This document shows positions 1 through 8,783 of a stretch of DNA of 64,000 nt, one piece after another. Below the pieces are notes generated by a model that was not told where the DNA came from, searched no databases, and saw nothing but the letters and a program-made list of their open reading frames with translations. Numbering within the stretch: the stretch's first letter is position 1; each line of letters opens with the position of its first letter. The position numbers and the translations under genes are program-made. Source of the stretch: Marinobacterium iners DSM 11526 (GTDB lineage Bacteria; Pseudomonadota; Gammaproteobacteria; Pseudomonadales; Balneatricaceae); NCBI RefSeq assembly GCF_900107855.1, contig NZ_FNRJ01000002.1:132453-196452 (forward strand), given 5' to 3'.

Positions 1-567
1 TTAGAGATGAAACAGGCTCAGCAATCCGGAGCGCTCCAGCCCCCTCTGCAGCGTTTCGAGCAACTGCTTAGAATGAGCCAACAGCCTGACTGGTCTCTGC
101 CTTCCTGGAGCGACCAACTTGAGCAATCCTACTTCGAACTTCATACCCGTCCCTTCGGCGCACCCTGGCTGAAAAGTCTGAATATGCTCACCCAAACACT
201 GGACCAGACCGCCAGCGCCATCAATGCTCGGCTCGATGAGCGCCCGATCTGTTTCAATAATCGCCCCAACAACCGAGCGCGTATCATTCAGTCCGTATTG
301 AACGGTTGGTACGCAAGCGAACTGCAACCGATGATGTCCACTCTGCACCGCAGCGGTGAACAATGGCGCAACGGCCTTGAACCTCTCTACACAGAACTGC
401 CAACCAGCCCGGCCCTGAAGCACTATTTTCAGGCAACATTGTCTGATCACCATAACAGCCTGTGGCAACAGTACATCCGGGCACGAGACCGCCATACCGA
501 CGCCTGGCAGCGCCTGCTCAGTCAATGTGGCTTGATGCCTGGTCACTCTGTTCAGGATGACGCTTGA
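1..567 (+). CDS. Hypothetical protein, possibly 5'-truncated by the window edge
   Basis: An open frame runs to a TGA at 565-567. The first ATG is at position 7, but no stop precedes it in frame and no ribosome-binding site lies at proper spacing, so the real start may be outside the window. The 186 residues visible are hydrophilic, rich in Gln, Leu and Trp and probably alpha-helical, with no signal peptide or membrane segment in this part. Features include a centre rich in Asn, Arg and Pro (FNNRPNNRARI, about residues 83-93) and a C-terminal CGLMPG. These vaguely recall the C-terminal half of DUF3080-like proteins, but that is from memory and weak. It lies 57 bases before lapG on the same strand. 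Function unknown. Confidence 0.5.
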   Translation, partial: LEMKQAQQSGALQPPLQRFEQLLRMSQQPDWSLPSWSDQLEQSYFELHTRPFGAPWLKSLNMLTQTLDQTASAINARLDERPICFNNRPNNRARIIQSVLNGWYASELQPMMSTLHRSGEQWRNGLEPLYTELPTSPALKHYFQATLSDHHNSLWQQYIRARDRHTDAWQRLLSQCGLMPGHSVQDDA

Positions 568-624
568 GCGGCGCGCGTTTTTCAACCATCATGAACTGAT
601 AAGACCATTAATGGGAAGCCCCGT

Positions 625-1338
625 TTGAGCAACATCCTCATGTGCCTGCGCAGACCCGGACGCTGTCTGTATCGGTGCTGCGTTGCAGCCCTGTTCGCCG
701 GTCTCACACTGCTAGCCACTGCCGACCAGCCCCAACTGCTTTCAGATGCCAGCATTGAAGGCTACCGTGAGCTGTATGGAGAACAGGCAGCACGCAGGCT
801 GACGGCCTGGCAAAACCTGATACGCGAAGGCAACCAGTTGAGCGAACCGGAGAAACTGGAACGGGTTAACCGATTTTTCAATCAGGTGCGTTTTTTGGAT
901 GATATTGCTCACTGGGGTAAGGAGGACTATTGGGCGACGCCGGTAGAGTTCCTGATCAGCAATGGCGGTGACTGCGAGGATTTTTCAATCGCCAAGTACT
1001 ACACACTAAGGGTGATGGGTGTCGCTGAAGAGCGTTTGAGCCTGAGCTACGTCAAGGCCCTTGAGCTGAACCAGGCACATATGGTGCTGACCTACTACCC
1101 CAACCCCACCGCCATGCCGCTGGTACTGGACAATCTGATCAACTCGATTCGCCCGGCCAATGAGCGCCCAGACCTGCTGCACGTCTATACTTTTAACGGT
1201 GAAAGCCTCTGGCTCAGCAAGAAAGGCCAGCGAGCCGAGCTGGTGGGTACATCCGACCGCCTCAAGCCATGGGTACAACTGCAGTCACGCATGGAAAACA
1301 ACCGGGTCAACATTCAACAGTCGCAGGAGCGCCAATAA
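625..1338 (+). CDS. lapG: LapG-like periplasmic transglutaminase-like cysteine protease
   Basis: This 237-residue protein has an N-terminal hydrophobic segment (about residues 16-33), consistent with export to the periplasm. A Cys-His-Asp catalytic set is visible: C117 in NGGDCEDFS, H152 in QAHMVL and D169 in LVLDN, the pattern of the bacterial transglutaminase-like cysteine protease family. LapG cleaves the N-terminus of large surface adhesins such as LapA when c-di-GMP is low, releasing cells from biofilms. The start is TTG at 625 with GGGAAG just upstream; an in-frame ATG at 640 is an alternative. Its TAA shares a base with the lapD ATG, so the two are translationally coupled and the product is presumably held by LapD. 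No adhesin gene is present in this window. Confidence 0.9.
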   Translation: MSNILMCLRRPGRCLYRCCVAALFAGLTLLATADQPQLLSDASIEGYRELYGEQAARRLTAWQNLIREGNQLSEPEKLERVNRFFNQVRFLDDIAHWGKEDYWATPVEFLISNGGDCEDFSIAKYYTLRVMGVAEERLSLSYVKALELNQAHMVLTYYPNPTAMPLVLDNLINSIRPANERPDLLHVYTFNGESLWLSKKGQRAELVGTSDRLKPWVQLQSRMENNRVNIQQSQERQ

Positions 1339-3281
1339 TGTCCCTTACCAACCAACTGATCGCTGCCGTATTCACCGTATTGCTGGGGCTGGTTCTGGGC
1401 ACCGTATACCTCCTTTCGGACAGCTCGCGCGACACACTGGTACGCCAGCTCGAATCGCATGCCGAAGATGGCGCCACTCATCTCGGACTGTACCTCGCAC
1501 CTTATATGCAGCAATCCGACAGCGCGACCATCGCAACCGCCGTCAATGCCATTTTCGATAGTGGCTTCTACCAGCAGATTGAAGTGACCGGACAGGATGG
1601 CTCGGTTCTGTACAGCAAGAGCTACAATCCGGAAGCCGCAGTCAATGCTCCGGATTGGTTCATCAGCATGATGCGCATCACGCCGCCCGCCATGTCTCGC
1701 GCCATCGCCTATCAATGGCAACAGGTCGGTGAGATCCATGTGCGCAGCCGTGCTGGATATGCCTATGAGAGACTGTGGGCCGGGGTGCGCGATACGATGC
1801 TGCTGTTCAGCGTACTCGCTCTGGTTTCTGCACTGCTCCTGACACTGCTGCTGCGCTTTATCATGCGCCCTCTACACGGGGTGGAGCATCAGGCAATGGC
1901 ACTTGCCCGGCGCGAATATATCGAACAACCTGACCTTCCACGAACCCGCGAACTGCGACGCGTTGTTATCGCCATGAACCTGATGGTGAAGCAGGTACAA
2001 CACATGTTCGAGGAACAGAACCGAAATATTGAGGCCCTTCGCAGCACAGCCTACCGTGACAGCCTCACAGGCTTGAATAATCGTCGCGCCCTGCTGGCCC
2101 AGATTCAGGAGCATCTGGAATACCGCCAGGACTTTGGCCCCGCATCACTACTGCTGTTCCACCTGAGAGACCTGCAGCAGGTTAACCGTGATCTCGGTGA
2201 AGATGCCGCCAACCATCTGATCAAGGCATGTGCCAGCATGATCGAAGACCTTGGACAATCCACGGGACTCAGTATCACCGGTCGACTCGGTGGCGCTGAC
2301 CTGGTACTACTGGCAAGGCAGCGCAACTTCGATGACTGGCAACGCCGCCTGCAACCCGGCCTGATGCAGATCAACACTCTGTATGAACAGCTCAGCAAGA
2401 AGGACGCGACACCCTCGATACTGTGCATTGGCATCGCCTCCGGTCATGACCACTGTTCACCTGAGCAGCTGATGTCACAGGCACGCCTGGCTGTTAACGA
2501 AGCCGAGGCAGGTCATGATGCAGTGGTGCACTATCACGCACGCCAGAGCCAGCATACCTGGTCGGAGCAATGGCAGTCTCACGTGGCCAATGCAATTAAC
2601 AATGAGCAAATCTTCCTGCAACATCAGATCCTTAAGTCAACCAAGCAGGAAGCGATTCATGCAGAGGTGTTTGCCCGCATTCTGAACCTCGATAATGAAC
2701 CTTGCAGCGCCGGCGAATTCATCAGCGTAGCGCTGGATCTCGGCCTGATGGAACGAATCGATCGCGCCATCGTCAGACAGGCTCTGAATTACCTGAGCCA
2801 CAACCCAGGCGCACCCGCACTCAGTCTCAACCTGGCAAACCAGACACTGGAACACCCGCCCTTTGTGCCTTGGCTGCTTGAGCAACTCAGCGCCAGCTCA
2901 CACCGAGGACGGCTCAACATTGAAATTAACGAGACCGCAATTCTGGCACATCAGGAATCGATTCTATCCCTGCGTCGTTCAGTACAGCAGCTCGGGGTCA
3001 GCTTTGGCGTGGACAACTTCGGCACACACCCCAACGGCTTCAGTTACCTCTATGCATTGAGACCCGACTACCTCAAGATTGATGGTTCACTGATTCGACA
3101 GCTGGATCACAGCGAGGAGGATCGTTTCTTTGTCAGTAGCCTGATAAGCGTAGCGCACAGTTTGGAAATAAAGGCCTACGCCGAGCATGTAGAGCGCCCA
3201 ATGCAGCAGCAGTTGCTGGAAGAGATGCAAATCGATGGCACTCAGGGCTATCTGTATGGCGCTCCGACCCCGCTCCCTTGA
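1338..3281 (+). CDS. lapD: LapD-like inner-membrane c-di-GMP receptor (degenerate GGDEF-EAL)
   Basis: I start this 647-residue protein at the ATG overlapping the lapG stop, with AGGAG about 9 bases upstream, although the frame is open further 5'. Layout: transmembrane helix at about 6-26, a periplasmic LapD/MoxY-type domain (about 30-150), a second helix at 153-176, a HAMP-like linker, a GGDEF domain and an EAL domain. The signature GGDEF is GGADL at 318-322 and the EAL triad is EVF at 443-445, while the DDFG region reads VDNFG, so neither synthesis nor hydrolysis is expected. That fits LapD, which binds c-di-GMP through its inactive EAL domain and then sequesters LapG with the periplasmic domain. 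It converges on trxC with a 3-base gap. Confidence 0.92.
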   Translation: MSLTNQLIAAVFTVLLGLVLGTVYLLSDSSRDTLVRQLESHAEDGATHLGLYLAPYMQQSDSATIATAVNAIFDSGFYQQIEVTGQDGSVLYSKSYNPEAAVNAPDWFISMMRITPPAMSRAIAYQWQQVGEIHVRSRAGYAYERLWAGVRDTMLLFSVLALVSALLLTLLLRFIMRPLHGVEHQAMALARREYIEQPDLPRTRELRRVVIAMNLMVKQVQHMFEEQNRNIEALRSTAYRDSLTGLNNRRALLAQIQEHLEYRQDFGPASLLLFHLRDLQQVNRDLGEDAANHLIKACASMIEDLGQSTGLSITGRLGGADLVLLARQRNFDDWQRRLQPGLMQINTLYEQLSKKDATPSILCIGIASGHDHCSPEQLMSQARLAVNEAEAGHDAVVHYHARQSQHTWSEQWQSHVANAINNEQIFLQHQILKSTKQEAIHAEVFARILNLDNEPCSAGEFISVALDLGLMERIDRAIVRQALNYLSHNPGAPALSLNLANQTLEHPPFVPWLLEQLSASSHRGRLNIEINETAILAHQESILSLRRSVQQLGVSFGVDNFGTHPNGFSYLYALRPDYLKIDGSLIRQLDHSEEDRFFVSSLISVAHSLEIKAYAEHVERPMQQQLLEEMQIDGTQGYLYGAPTPLP

Positions 3282-3284
3282 CGG

Positions 3285-3719
3285 TCAGAGATGCTGGCGT
3301 ACCCAGCGGACCAGGCTGACCTGGTCCATGGCACCTGCCTGCCGCGCCACCTCCTGTCCGCCCTGCAGTAGCAATAGCGTTGGAATACTGCGGATCTGGT
3401 AGCGTGCCGACAGGTTTTGACACTGCTCGGTATTGATCTTGACCAGACGACATGCAGGCTCCAGCTCGGCAGCCGCACGCTCGAATACCGGTGCCATCAT
3501 CTTGCAGGGACCGCACCATGATGCCCAGAAATCAACCAGAACCGGCAGGTCCGTATTGGCCTGAACACGAGCAAAAGCGGTTTCATCGAGCTCAAGCGGA
3601 GTAGCCATGAACAGCGGTTGGTGACAGCGACCACAGACAGGTTTCTGTGTGAGCCTGGAAGCGGGAATGCGATTTGTTGCCAAACAGGAGGGGCAGGAAA
3701 TATGAAGAGAGTCAGACAT
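3285..3719 (-). CDS. trxC: Thioredoxin 2 (zinc-ribbon thioredoxin)
   Basis: The 144-residue protein is a cytoplasmic disulfide reductase of the TrxC type. An N-terminal zinc ribbon is formed by C9/C12 and C29/C32, followed by a thioredoxin fold with the active site WCGPC (C69 and C72) and the cis-proline loop SIPTL. Length and the zinc cysteines distinguish it from thioredoxin 1. TrxC reduces protein disulfides and is linked to oxidative stress defence in E. coli, where OxyR controls it; I see no clear OxyR site here. The start ATG is preceded by TGGAGGCC, which is complementary to GCCTCCA about 30 bases further upstream, so the ribosome-binding site could be hidden in a hairpin. proQ lies upstream on the same strand. 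Confidence 0.95.
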   Translation of the reverse strand: MSDSLHISCPSCLATNRIPASRLTQKPVCGRCHQPLFMATPLELDETAFARVQANTDLPVLVDFWASWCGPCKMMAPVFERAAAELEPACRLVKINTEQCQNLSARYQIRSIPTLLLLQGGQEVARQAGAMDQVSLVRWVRQHL

Positions 3720-3725
3720 GGATTG

Positions 3726-3763
3726 GCCTCCAAAATATTAAAATTGTCTAATAATCTGGAGGC
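3726..3763 (-). promoter_or_regulatory. Inverted repeat that could mask the trxC ribosome-binding site
   Basis: In the minus-strand transcript GCCTCCA is followed after an AT-rich loop of 24 bases by TGGAGGC. The second arm is the Shine-Dalgarno sequence of trxC, ending about 6 bases before the ATG. The pairing is seven perfect base pairs, mostly G-C. It could act as an RNA switch or thermometer, or be a DNA operator; the sequence alone does not decide. Confidence 0.45.
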
Positions 3764-3784
3764 GGCACATCGCTATTTCAAGTA

Positions 3785-4354
3785 TTAACGACCCTTGAGG
3801 TTAACCAACGCCTCAAGTTTCCGGCTAAGGCGGTCGTCCTTTTGCTGTTTGCGCGCTTCCTGTTCCTTCATCCGCTCCTGTTTTTGCCGCTCCTTGCGCT
3901 CAGCCTGAATCTCTTTCAGGCGTGCCGCCGCATGCTCAGCTTCTGCAGCCGTCACGCTGCCTGCCATTTCACCAGCCAGGTCGACACGATCAACCCCTTC
4001 CTTCACGCTGCGCAGGTAATGGATCGAACGCACATAAGTTGCCAGCGCACGCTTGATTCTGTTGCGAGCCAGTTTGTCATCAGCGATCAAGTCCTCCTGA
4101 ATACCGATCTTGAGCGGTCGGACGTTGTCACGACTGAAAGTCTGCGGGTAGGCTTCGATCAGTTGTTCCAGAGCCGCCTGATTGGCTGCCCTGTTCTTGG
4201 AGCGATTCTTGCTGTTGGCCGTCTGATTCACTGTTTCACTCTCTGTTGTCCGGGGTCCCGTCCGACTGCCCTGCTGCTCTGCAGCCGACAGCCTTTGATC
4301 ACACTCCTGCAGCAGAGACTCAATCTGTTGCTGCAGATGATTCAGTTCTGACAC
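3785..4354 (-). CDS. proQ: ProQ/FinO-family RNA chaperone
   Basis: This 189-residue basic protein has a ProQ/FinO RNA-binding domain at about 55-145, recognisable by AYPQTF followed by the RPLKIGIQEDL motif. A Lys/Glu/Arg-rich helix follows (about 145-180). ProQ binds structured small RNAs and mRNA 3' ends; in E. coli it was first noted for its effect on the osmotic transporter ProP. It is shorter than E. coli ProQ and its C-terminal part is charged helix rather than a clear Tudor-like domain. The start is GTG directly after the TGA of tusA (TGAGTG), indicating translational coupling in a tusA-proQ pair. Confidence 0.85.
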   Translation of the reverse strand: MSELNHLQQQIESLLQECDQRLSAAEQQGSRTGPRTTESETVNQTANSKNRSKNRAANQAALEQLIEAYPQTFSRDNVRPLKIGIQEDLIADDKLARNRIKRALATYVRSIHYLRSVKEGVDRVDLAGEMAGSVTAAEAEHAAARLKEIQAERKERQKQERMKEQEARKQQKDDRLSRKLEALVNLKGR

Positions 4355-4600
4355 TCAGCCAGCCCCTTTGCGAATTAAATACTCGAAACTATGCATATCC
4401 ACTACCCGCTGCTTTACGAGCTCATGTCCGAGAAAAGCGCAGAACTTTGGTATGTCGCGCTGGGTAGATGGATCTGTGGCCAACACCCTCAGCAACTCTC
4501 CTGCCTGCATCTCCCGCACCTTGTTGTGAAGCATCATTACCGGCTCAGGACACAGCAGGCCGCTGGCATCCAGCAGGTGGTCAGCAACAGGGTCACTCAT
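4355..4600 (-). CDS. tusA: TusA-family sulfur carrier protein
   Basis: The 81-residue protein carries the SirA/TusA signature: [13 protein letters not shown] with the sulfur-accepting Cys at residue 17 in a CPxP motif. TusA takes persulfide sulfur from cysteine desulfurase and passes it to TusBCD for 2-thiouridine synthesis in tRNA, and in some organisms to other sulfur pathways. The length is typical. The gene sits immediately upstream of proQ without a spacer. A full tus operon is not visible, so its partners lie elsewhere. Confidence 0.88.
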   Translation of the reverse strand: MSDPVADHLLDASGLLCPEPVMMLHNKVREMQAGELLRVLATDPSTQRDIPKFCAFLGHELVKQRVVDMHSFEYLIRKGAG

Positions 4601-4734
4601 GGATTACAACTACCTTGAATTACAAAGCGCTATTGTCGCAAATTAAATCCGGGCGCGGAACCGCTCATACAGGCTTGCGCACGCCTTGGAAGCGATTATC
4701 CTGATATAAACACCATCTCTCAAGGAGTCATGCC

Positions 4735-5016
4735 ATGATTCGTGTTCTGATTGAGCGCCACGTCGCCGATGAACTGGAACTTCATTACGACCGGGTAGCA
4801 CGTGAAACCCTGCAGAAAGCCATGCACGTCCCCGGCTTCATCTCTGGCGAGGCACTGCATAATGTTGACAGCCCCAACCACCGACTGATTCTGGCCACCT
4901 ATCGCAGTGAAAACGATTGGCTGCAGTGGTACCACTCGGAAGAGCGCCGCGAAATGATGGAGCAGATCGCCCTCATGCTGGAGGGCGAAGAGAAGATTAC
5001 GGTATTTGCTCACTGA
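4735..5016 (+). CDS. Antibiotic biosynthesis monooxygenase (ABM) domain protein
   Basis: The 93-residue single-domain protein has the ferredoxin-like ABM pattern: an N-terminal strand (MIRVLIERHV), a central GFISGEAL segment and an LATYRSENDWLQWYHSEERREM stretch typical of this family, here split for brevity between residues 54 and 74. Such proteins include small heme-degrading or quinol monooxygenases and many of unknown role; no residue here allows a substrate call. The ATG follows AAGGAG with 7-base spacing. It is monocistronic, between divergent tusA and convergent rlmM. Confidence 0.75.
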   Translation: MIRVLIERHVADELELHYDRVARETLQKAMHVPGFISGEALHNVDSPNHRLILATYRSENDWLQWYHSEERREMMEQIALMLEGEEKITVFAH

Positions 5017-5022
5017 AACCTC

Positions 5023-6096
5023 TCAGGGTTCCAGTGACAGCCAGCAGGTGATTTCTTCTCTATCGTGGTAGAGCTGCCGCGCCTGCAGTCGGAACCCGAT
5101 ACCTGCATTGGCCAGGGAGTCGCGCAGATAGCCAAGGCAGCTTTCAGTTTCAGCAAAACGTTGCTTCATCGGTAGCTTGAGGTTGAAAATTGCATGCCGG
5201 CACCAACCGTTTTCGGCCCAGTGCAACACCAATTCGGTCACGCGCGCTGGCTTGTCAACAATGTCGCATACCATCCAGTCAACCGGCTTGGGTGGCACAA
5301 AGGTAAATGCATCTTCACGCCGGTGTTCAACCTGCCCACTCTCCATCAAGTCAGGGCTCATTGGGCCATTGTCGACAGCAATGACAAACATGTTCTGCTT
5401 CACCAGCTGCCATGTCCACCCTCCGGGGGCCGCGCCTAAATCGACCGCTCTCAACCCTCCACCAAGCAGCTCATCCTGCCGCTGTGCCGGTATAAAGTAG
5501 CGCCAGGCTTCTTCCAGCTTGAGCGTTGAGCGACTAGGAGCCTGCTGAGGAAACTTCAGCCGGAGAATACCCATAGACCAGGGTGAACTGTTACCTATCG
5601 GTGCGGCGCCAAGCCAGAGCGTACGGCCATCAAGCACCAACATATGCAAGCGCCAGTCGGCACGACGCTTGCGCTCAAGCAGAATCGACTCACGTCGCAA
5701 CGCCTGCGACAGGGCTGAGCCAAATTTGCGCGCAAAGCTCTGCAACTCACGCCCTTCAGTGGTATCCACCACTTCAGCAACCAGCTCACTTGCAACAGGC
5801 AGGCTACCGGCACTGGCCAGAATCGGCGTAATGCGATCATCCGCAGGAAGCTGCTCGAACAGTGGTAAAGCCGCAAACCACTGTCGAGTGAAAATCAGGT
5901 CGCGAAAACGCAGCCGCTGAATCGCATCTGTCGCACCACCGGGTTGCTGACAGTGAAATATCACATAGGCCTGCCCCGTTTCGAAACGTGGATAGCCATA
6001 AATACCCATTACAGAAAGACGGGTGGAAATTTCCGCTGCGCACTCCTTCTCGAATCCGGCACGGCAATACAGCACCAGCGTATTGAATTCACTCAT
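5023..6096 (-). CDS. rlmM: 23S rRNA C2498 2'-O-ribose methyltransferase RlmM
   Basis: The 357-residue protein matches RlmM/YgdE. It has an N-terminal THUMP-like region starting with LVLYCRAGFEKECAAEI, then a Rossmann methyltransferase domain with the SAM loop DLGAAPGGW (219-227), an acidic CDIV (D279) and NLKLPMK with a catalytic-type lysine near 307. It methylates the 2'-OH of C2498 (E. coli numbering) in 23S rRNA. The frame is open nine codons further upstream, but I choose the ATG at 6096 because AGGAGA lies 6 bases before it and the family's N-terminus starts there. It is divergent from ccoN. Confidence 0.93.
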   Translation of the reverse strand: MSEFNTLVLYCRAGFEKECAAEISTRLSVMGIYGYPRFETGQAYVIFHCQQPGGATDAIQRLRFRDLIFTRQWFAALPLFEQLPADDRITPILASAGSLPVASELVAEVVDTTEGRELQSFARKFGSALSQALRRESILLERKRRADWRLHMLVLDGRTLWLGAAPIGNSSPWSMGILRLKFPQQAPSRSTLKLEEAWRYFIPAQRQDELLGGGLRAVDLGAAPGGWTWQLVKQNMFVIAVDNGPMSPDLMESGQVEHRREDAFTFVPPKPVDWMVCDIVDKPARVTELVLHWAENGWCRHAIFNLKLPMKQRFAETESCLGYLRDSLANAGIGFRLQARQLYHDREEITCWLSLEP

Positions 6097-6496
6097 TACT
6101 TTCTCCTGACTCGGTGGGCGCACTATAGTAATCCTTTAGTCTGATAACAACAGAAGCCATCGCACAGTGGCATGGAAAATGACCTCAAAAAAAGCGCTTG
6201 ATCCATATCAAGCAAAAGATCAAATCAACACTCGAGTTCAGCGAAAGACCATTGAAAACCGTGCTTCTGAAGCATAAACCGCTTTACCACGACAGCACAC
6301 AAAACCAATTACCAAATTAAATTCAAACAGTTACAAAAAACCGTCTTTTTTGATCGGGTATATAATGAAGATAAATGCCCCCTGCGACAATAAACCACAG
6401 TTAAAGGTTCCATCGCATTGAAATGGCGTGGGTATTCCCAGATAATTGCGGGTGGAACTCTTCTTACTACTATTAGCTTGTTGATGAGAGCCTGAC
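6097..6496. other. 400-base intergenic leader between rlmM and ccoN
   Basis: No convincing gene is present. The region is AT-rich and carries a perfect FNR box at 6198-6211 and a TATAAT hexamer at 6361-6366 without a good -35. An inverted repeat GTTCCA (6407-6412) / TGGAAC (6453-6458) lies in the presumed ccoN leader. The ribosome-binding site of ccoN is weak. Confidence 0.6.
6198..6211 (+). promoter_or_regulatory. FNR/Anr binding site upstream of the cbb3 oxidase operon
   Basis: TTGATCCATATCAA matches the FNR consensus TTGAT-N4-ATCAA without mismatch. Its centre is about 292 bases before the ccoN ATG. A clear -10 element at the class II distance is not visible, so either the transcript has a long leader or the site acts from another distance. 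The fnr-type gene lies 10 kb downstream in the same island. Confidence 0.75.
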
Positions 6497-7927
6497 ATGA
6501 GCACTGCAACTGAACACCCGACTTACAACTACAAAGTCGTGCGCCAGTTCGCCATCATGACGGTGGTCTGGGGCATCGTCGGTATGGGCGTCGGCGTTTT
6601 GATCGCCGCCCAGCTGGTGTGGCCTGCACTGAACTTTGATATTCCCTGGTTGACCTACGGACGTATTCGTCCGTTACACACCAACGCGGTAATCTTCGCG
6701 TTTGGTGGCTGTGCACTTTTTGCCACTTCCTACTATGTGGTGCAGCGCACCTGTCAGACCCGTCTTTTTTCGGACGGCCTGGCTGCGTTCACTTTCTGGG
6801 GATGGCAGGTCGTGATTCTGGCAGCCGCTGTTACCCTTCCGCTGGGTCTGACCTCCGCCAAGGAGTACGCAGAACTGGAGTGGCCGATCGACATTTTGAT
6901 CGCCGTGGTTTGGGTCAGCTATGCCATTGTCTTCCTGGGCACTGTCAAGAACCGCAAGACGTCTCACATTTATGTGGGTAACTGGTTCTACATGGCGTTC
7001 ATCATCACCGTTGCGGTGCTGCATATCGTCAACAGCATGGCGATGCCGGTATCCCTGACCAAATCATACTCCATGTACCCGGGTACCGTGGATGCGATGG
7101 TTCAGTGGTGGTATGGCCACAACGCGGTAGGTTTCTTCCTGACTGCAGGCTTCCTGGGCATGATGTACTACTTCGTACCCAAGCAGGCCGAGCGTCCGAT
7201 CTACTCTTACCGCCTGTCCATTGTTCACTTCTGGGCGCTGATCGCGACCTACATGTGGGCCGGTGGTCACCACCTGCACTACTCTGCCCTGCCTGACTGG
7301 ACTCAGTCTGTTGGCATGGTCATGTCACTGATCCTGTTGGCTCCCTCTTGGGGCGGTATGATCAACGGCATGATGACCCTGTCCGGCGCCTGGCACAAAC
7401 TGCGTACCGACCCGGTACTGCGCTTCCTGGTGGTATCTCTGTCCTTCTATGGTATGTCTACCTTCGAAGGCCCGATGATGTCCATCAAGACCGTCAACGC
7501 CCTGTCACACAACACTGACTGGACCGTTGGCCACGTACATGCTGGCGCTCTGGGTTGGGTTGCGATGATCTCCATTGGTGCCGTGTACCACATGATCCCG
7601 AAACTGTTCGGTAAGGCTCAGATGTACTCTGTTGGCCTGATCAACACACACTTCTGGCTCGCAACCATCGGTACCGTGCTGTACATCTGCTCCATGTGGG
7701 TTAACGGTATCCTGCAGGGTCTGATGTGGCGTGCAGTTAACGAAGACGGCACTCTGACCTACAGCTTCGTCGAAGCGCTTGAAGCCAGCCACCCGGGTTA
7801 CCTGGTGCGTTGGATCGGTGGCATGTTCTTCCTGACCGGTATGCTGCTGATGGCCTTCAACGTTTGGCAGACCGTTCGCAGCGGCAGCTCCGTCAAGGCA
7901 GCTGAACCCTCTGCGCAAGCGGCCTGA
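6497..7927 (+). CDS. ccoN: cbb3-type cytochrome c oxidase subunit I (CcoN)
   Basis: This is the 476-residue catalytic subunit of the high-affinity cbb3 oxidase, an inner-membrane protein of about 12 helices that reduces O2 to water and pumps protons. Metal ligands are visible: H61 (LHTNA) and H348 for low-spin heme b, H346 for heme b3 (GHVHAG), and H208, H258 and H259 for CuB. It leads the ccoNOQP operon. Its upstream FNR box suggests induction at low oxygen. Codon use is strongly biased, as in highly expressed genes. Confidence 0.98.
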   Translation: MSTATEHPTYNYKVVRQFAIMTVVWGIVGMGVGVLIAAQLVWPALNFDIPWLTYGRIRPLHTNAVIFAFGGCALFATSYYVVQRTCQTRLFSDGLAAFTFWGWQVVILAAAVTLPLGLTSAKEYAELEWPIDILIAVVWVSYAIVFLGTVKNRKTSHIYVGNWFYMAFIITVAVLHIVNSMAMPVSLTKSYSMYPGTVDAMVQWWYGHNAVGFFLTAGFLGMMYYFVPKQAERPIYSYRLSIVHFWALIATYMWAGGHHLHYSALPDWTQSVGMVMSLILLAPSWGGMINGMMTLSGAWHKLRTDPVLRFLVVSLSFYGMSTFEGPMMSIKTVNALSHNTDWTVGHVHAGALGWVAMISIGAVYHMIPKLFGKAQMYSVGLINTHFWLATIGTVLYICSMWVNGILQGLMWRAVNEDGTLTYSFVEALEASHPGYLVRWIGGMFFLTGMLLMAFNVWQTVRSGSSVKAAEPSAQAA

Positions 7928-7949
7928 TTGAGACGAGGAGCAGAAGAAA

Positions 7950-8570
7950 ATGATCAAACACGAAACGATTGAAAAGAACATCGGCCTCATGATCCTGCTG
8001 ATCATTATCGTGATCAGCGGCGGTGGCCTGGCGGAGATCGTTCCGCTGTTCTTCCAGAGCTCTACCACCAAGCCGATTGATGGTCTGCGTACCTATTCGG
8101 CTCTGGAGCTTGAAGGCCGTGACATCTACATCCGTGAAGGCTGTCACGTCTGCCACACTCAGATGATTCGCCCGTTCCGTGCTGAAACCGAGCGTTACGG
8201 TCACTACTCCACCGCTGACGAACACGTATGGGAACACCCATTCCTGTGGGGTTCCAAGCGTACCGGTCCTGATCTGGCCCGCGTAGGTGGACGTTACTCT
8301 GATGACTGGCAGCGCGCGCACCTCTACAACCCGCGTGATGTGGTTCCTGAATCAAAAATGCCTGCCTACCCCTGGCTGTTTGAAAACCGTCTGAGTGGCA
8401 AGGAAACGGCAGCGAAGATGGAAACTCTGCGCAAGCTGGGGGTACCGTATACAGATGAACAGATCAGCGCTTCCCGTGAAGAAGTAGCAGGTAAACCCGA
8501 GATTGACGCTCTGGTCGCCTACCTGCAGTCACTGGGTAAAACACACTCTGTTTACACCAACAAGCGGTAA
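7950..8570 (+). CDS. ccoO: cbb3-type cytochrome c oxidase mono-heme subunit II (CcoO)
   Basis: The 206-residue membrane-anchored monoheme cytochrome c of the cbb3 oxidase has one N-terminal helix (about 11-33), then a periplasmic domain with the CxxCH heme motif CHVCH at 65-69 and a distal methionine region (SKMPAYPWL). It passes electrons from CcoP to the CcoN active site. It begins 22 bases after ccoN with GACGAGGAG-type Shine-Dalgarno sequence nearby and is of usual family length. Confidence 0.97.
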   Translation: MIKHETIEKNIGLMILLIIIVISGGGLAEIVPLFFQSSTTKPIDGLRTYSALELEGRDIYIREGCHVCHTQMIRPFRAETERYGHYSTADEHVWEHPFLWGSKRTGPDLARVGGRYSDDWQRAHLYNPRDVVPESKMPAYPWLFENRLSGKETAAKMETLRKLGVPYTDEQISASREEVAGKPEIDALVAYLQSLGKTHSVYTNKR

Positions 8571-8576
8571 TTTTCA

Positions 8577-8783
8577 GTGAGTTACGAGGTTTATGGTCCT
8601 TACATACCGGTCATAATGCTGATCACCTTCATCGGCCTTTTCATCTGGGTTCTCCTGCCGGGGAACAAGAAAAGGTTCGATGAGGCCTCCCAGCTTCCTT
8701 TTGCTGATGAAGAACAGCACAAGAAAAGCGAAGAGGAGCAGGGCCGACCGGAAGAGACCCATAACAGGAGAGACGACAAATGA
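8577..8783 (+). CDS. ccoQ: cbb3-type cytochrome oxidase small subunit CcoQ
   Basis: A 68-residue single-span membrane protein starts with GTG six bases after ccoO. One helix (about 9-28, VIMLITFIGLFIWVLL) is followed by a charged tail rich in Glu, Lys and Arg. CcoQ stabilises the assembled cbb3 complex. Its TGA overlaps the ccoP start (ATGA). Position between ccoO and ccoP and size support the call more than sequence, since CcoQ is poorly conserved. Confidence 0.88.
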   Translation: MSYEVYGPYIPVIMLITFIGLFIWVLLPGNKKRFDEASQLPFADEEQHKKSEEEQGRPEETHNRRDDK

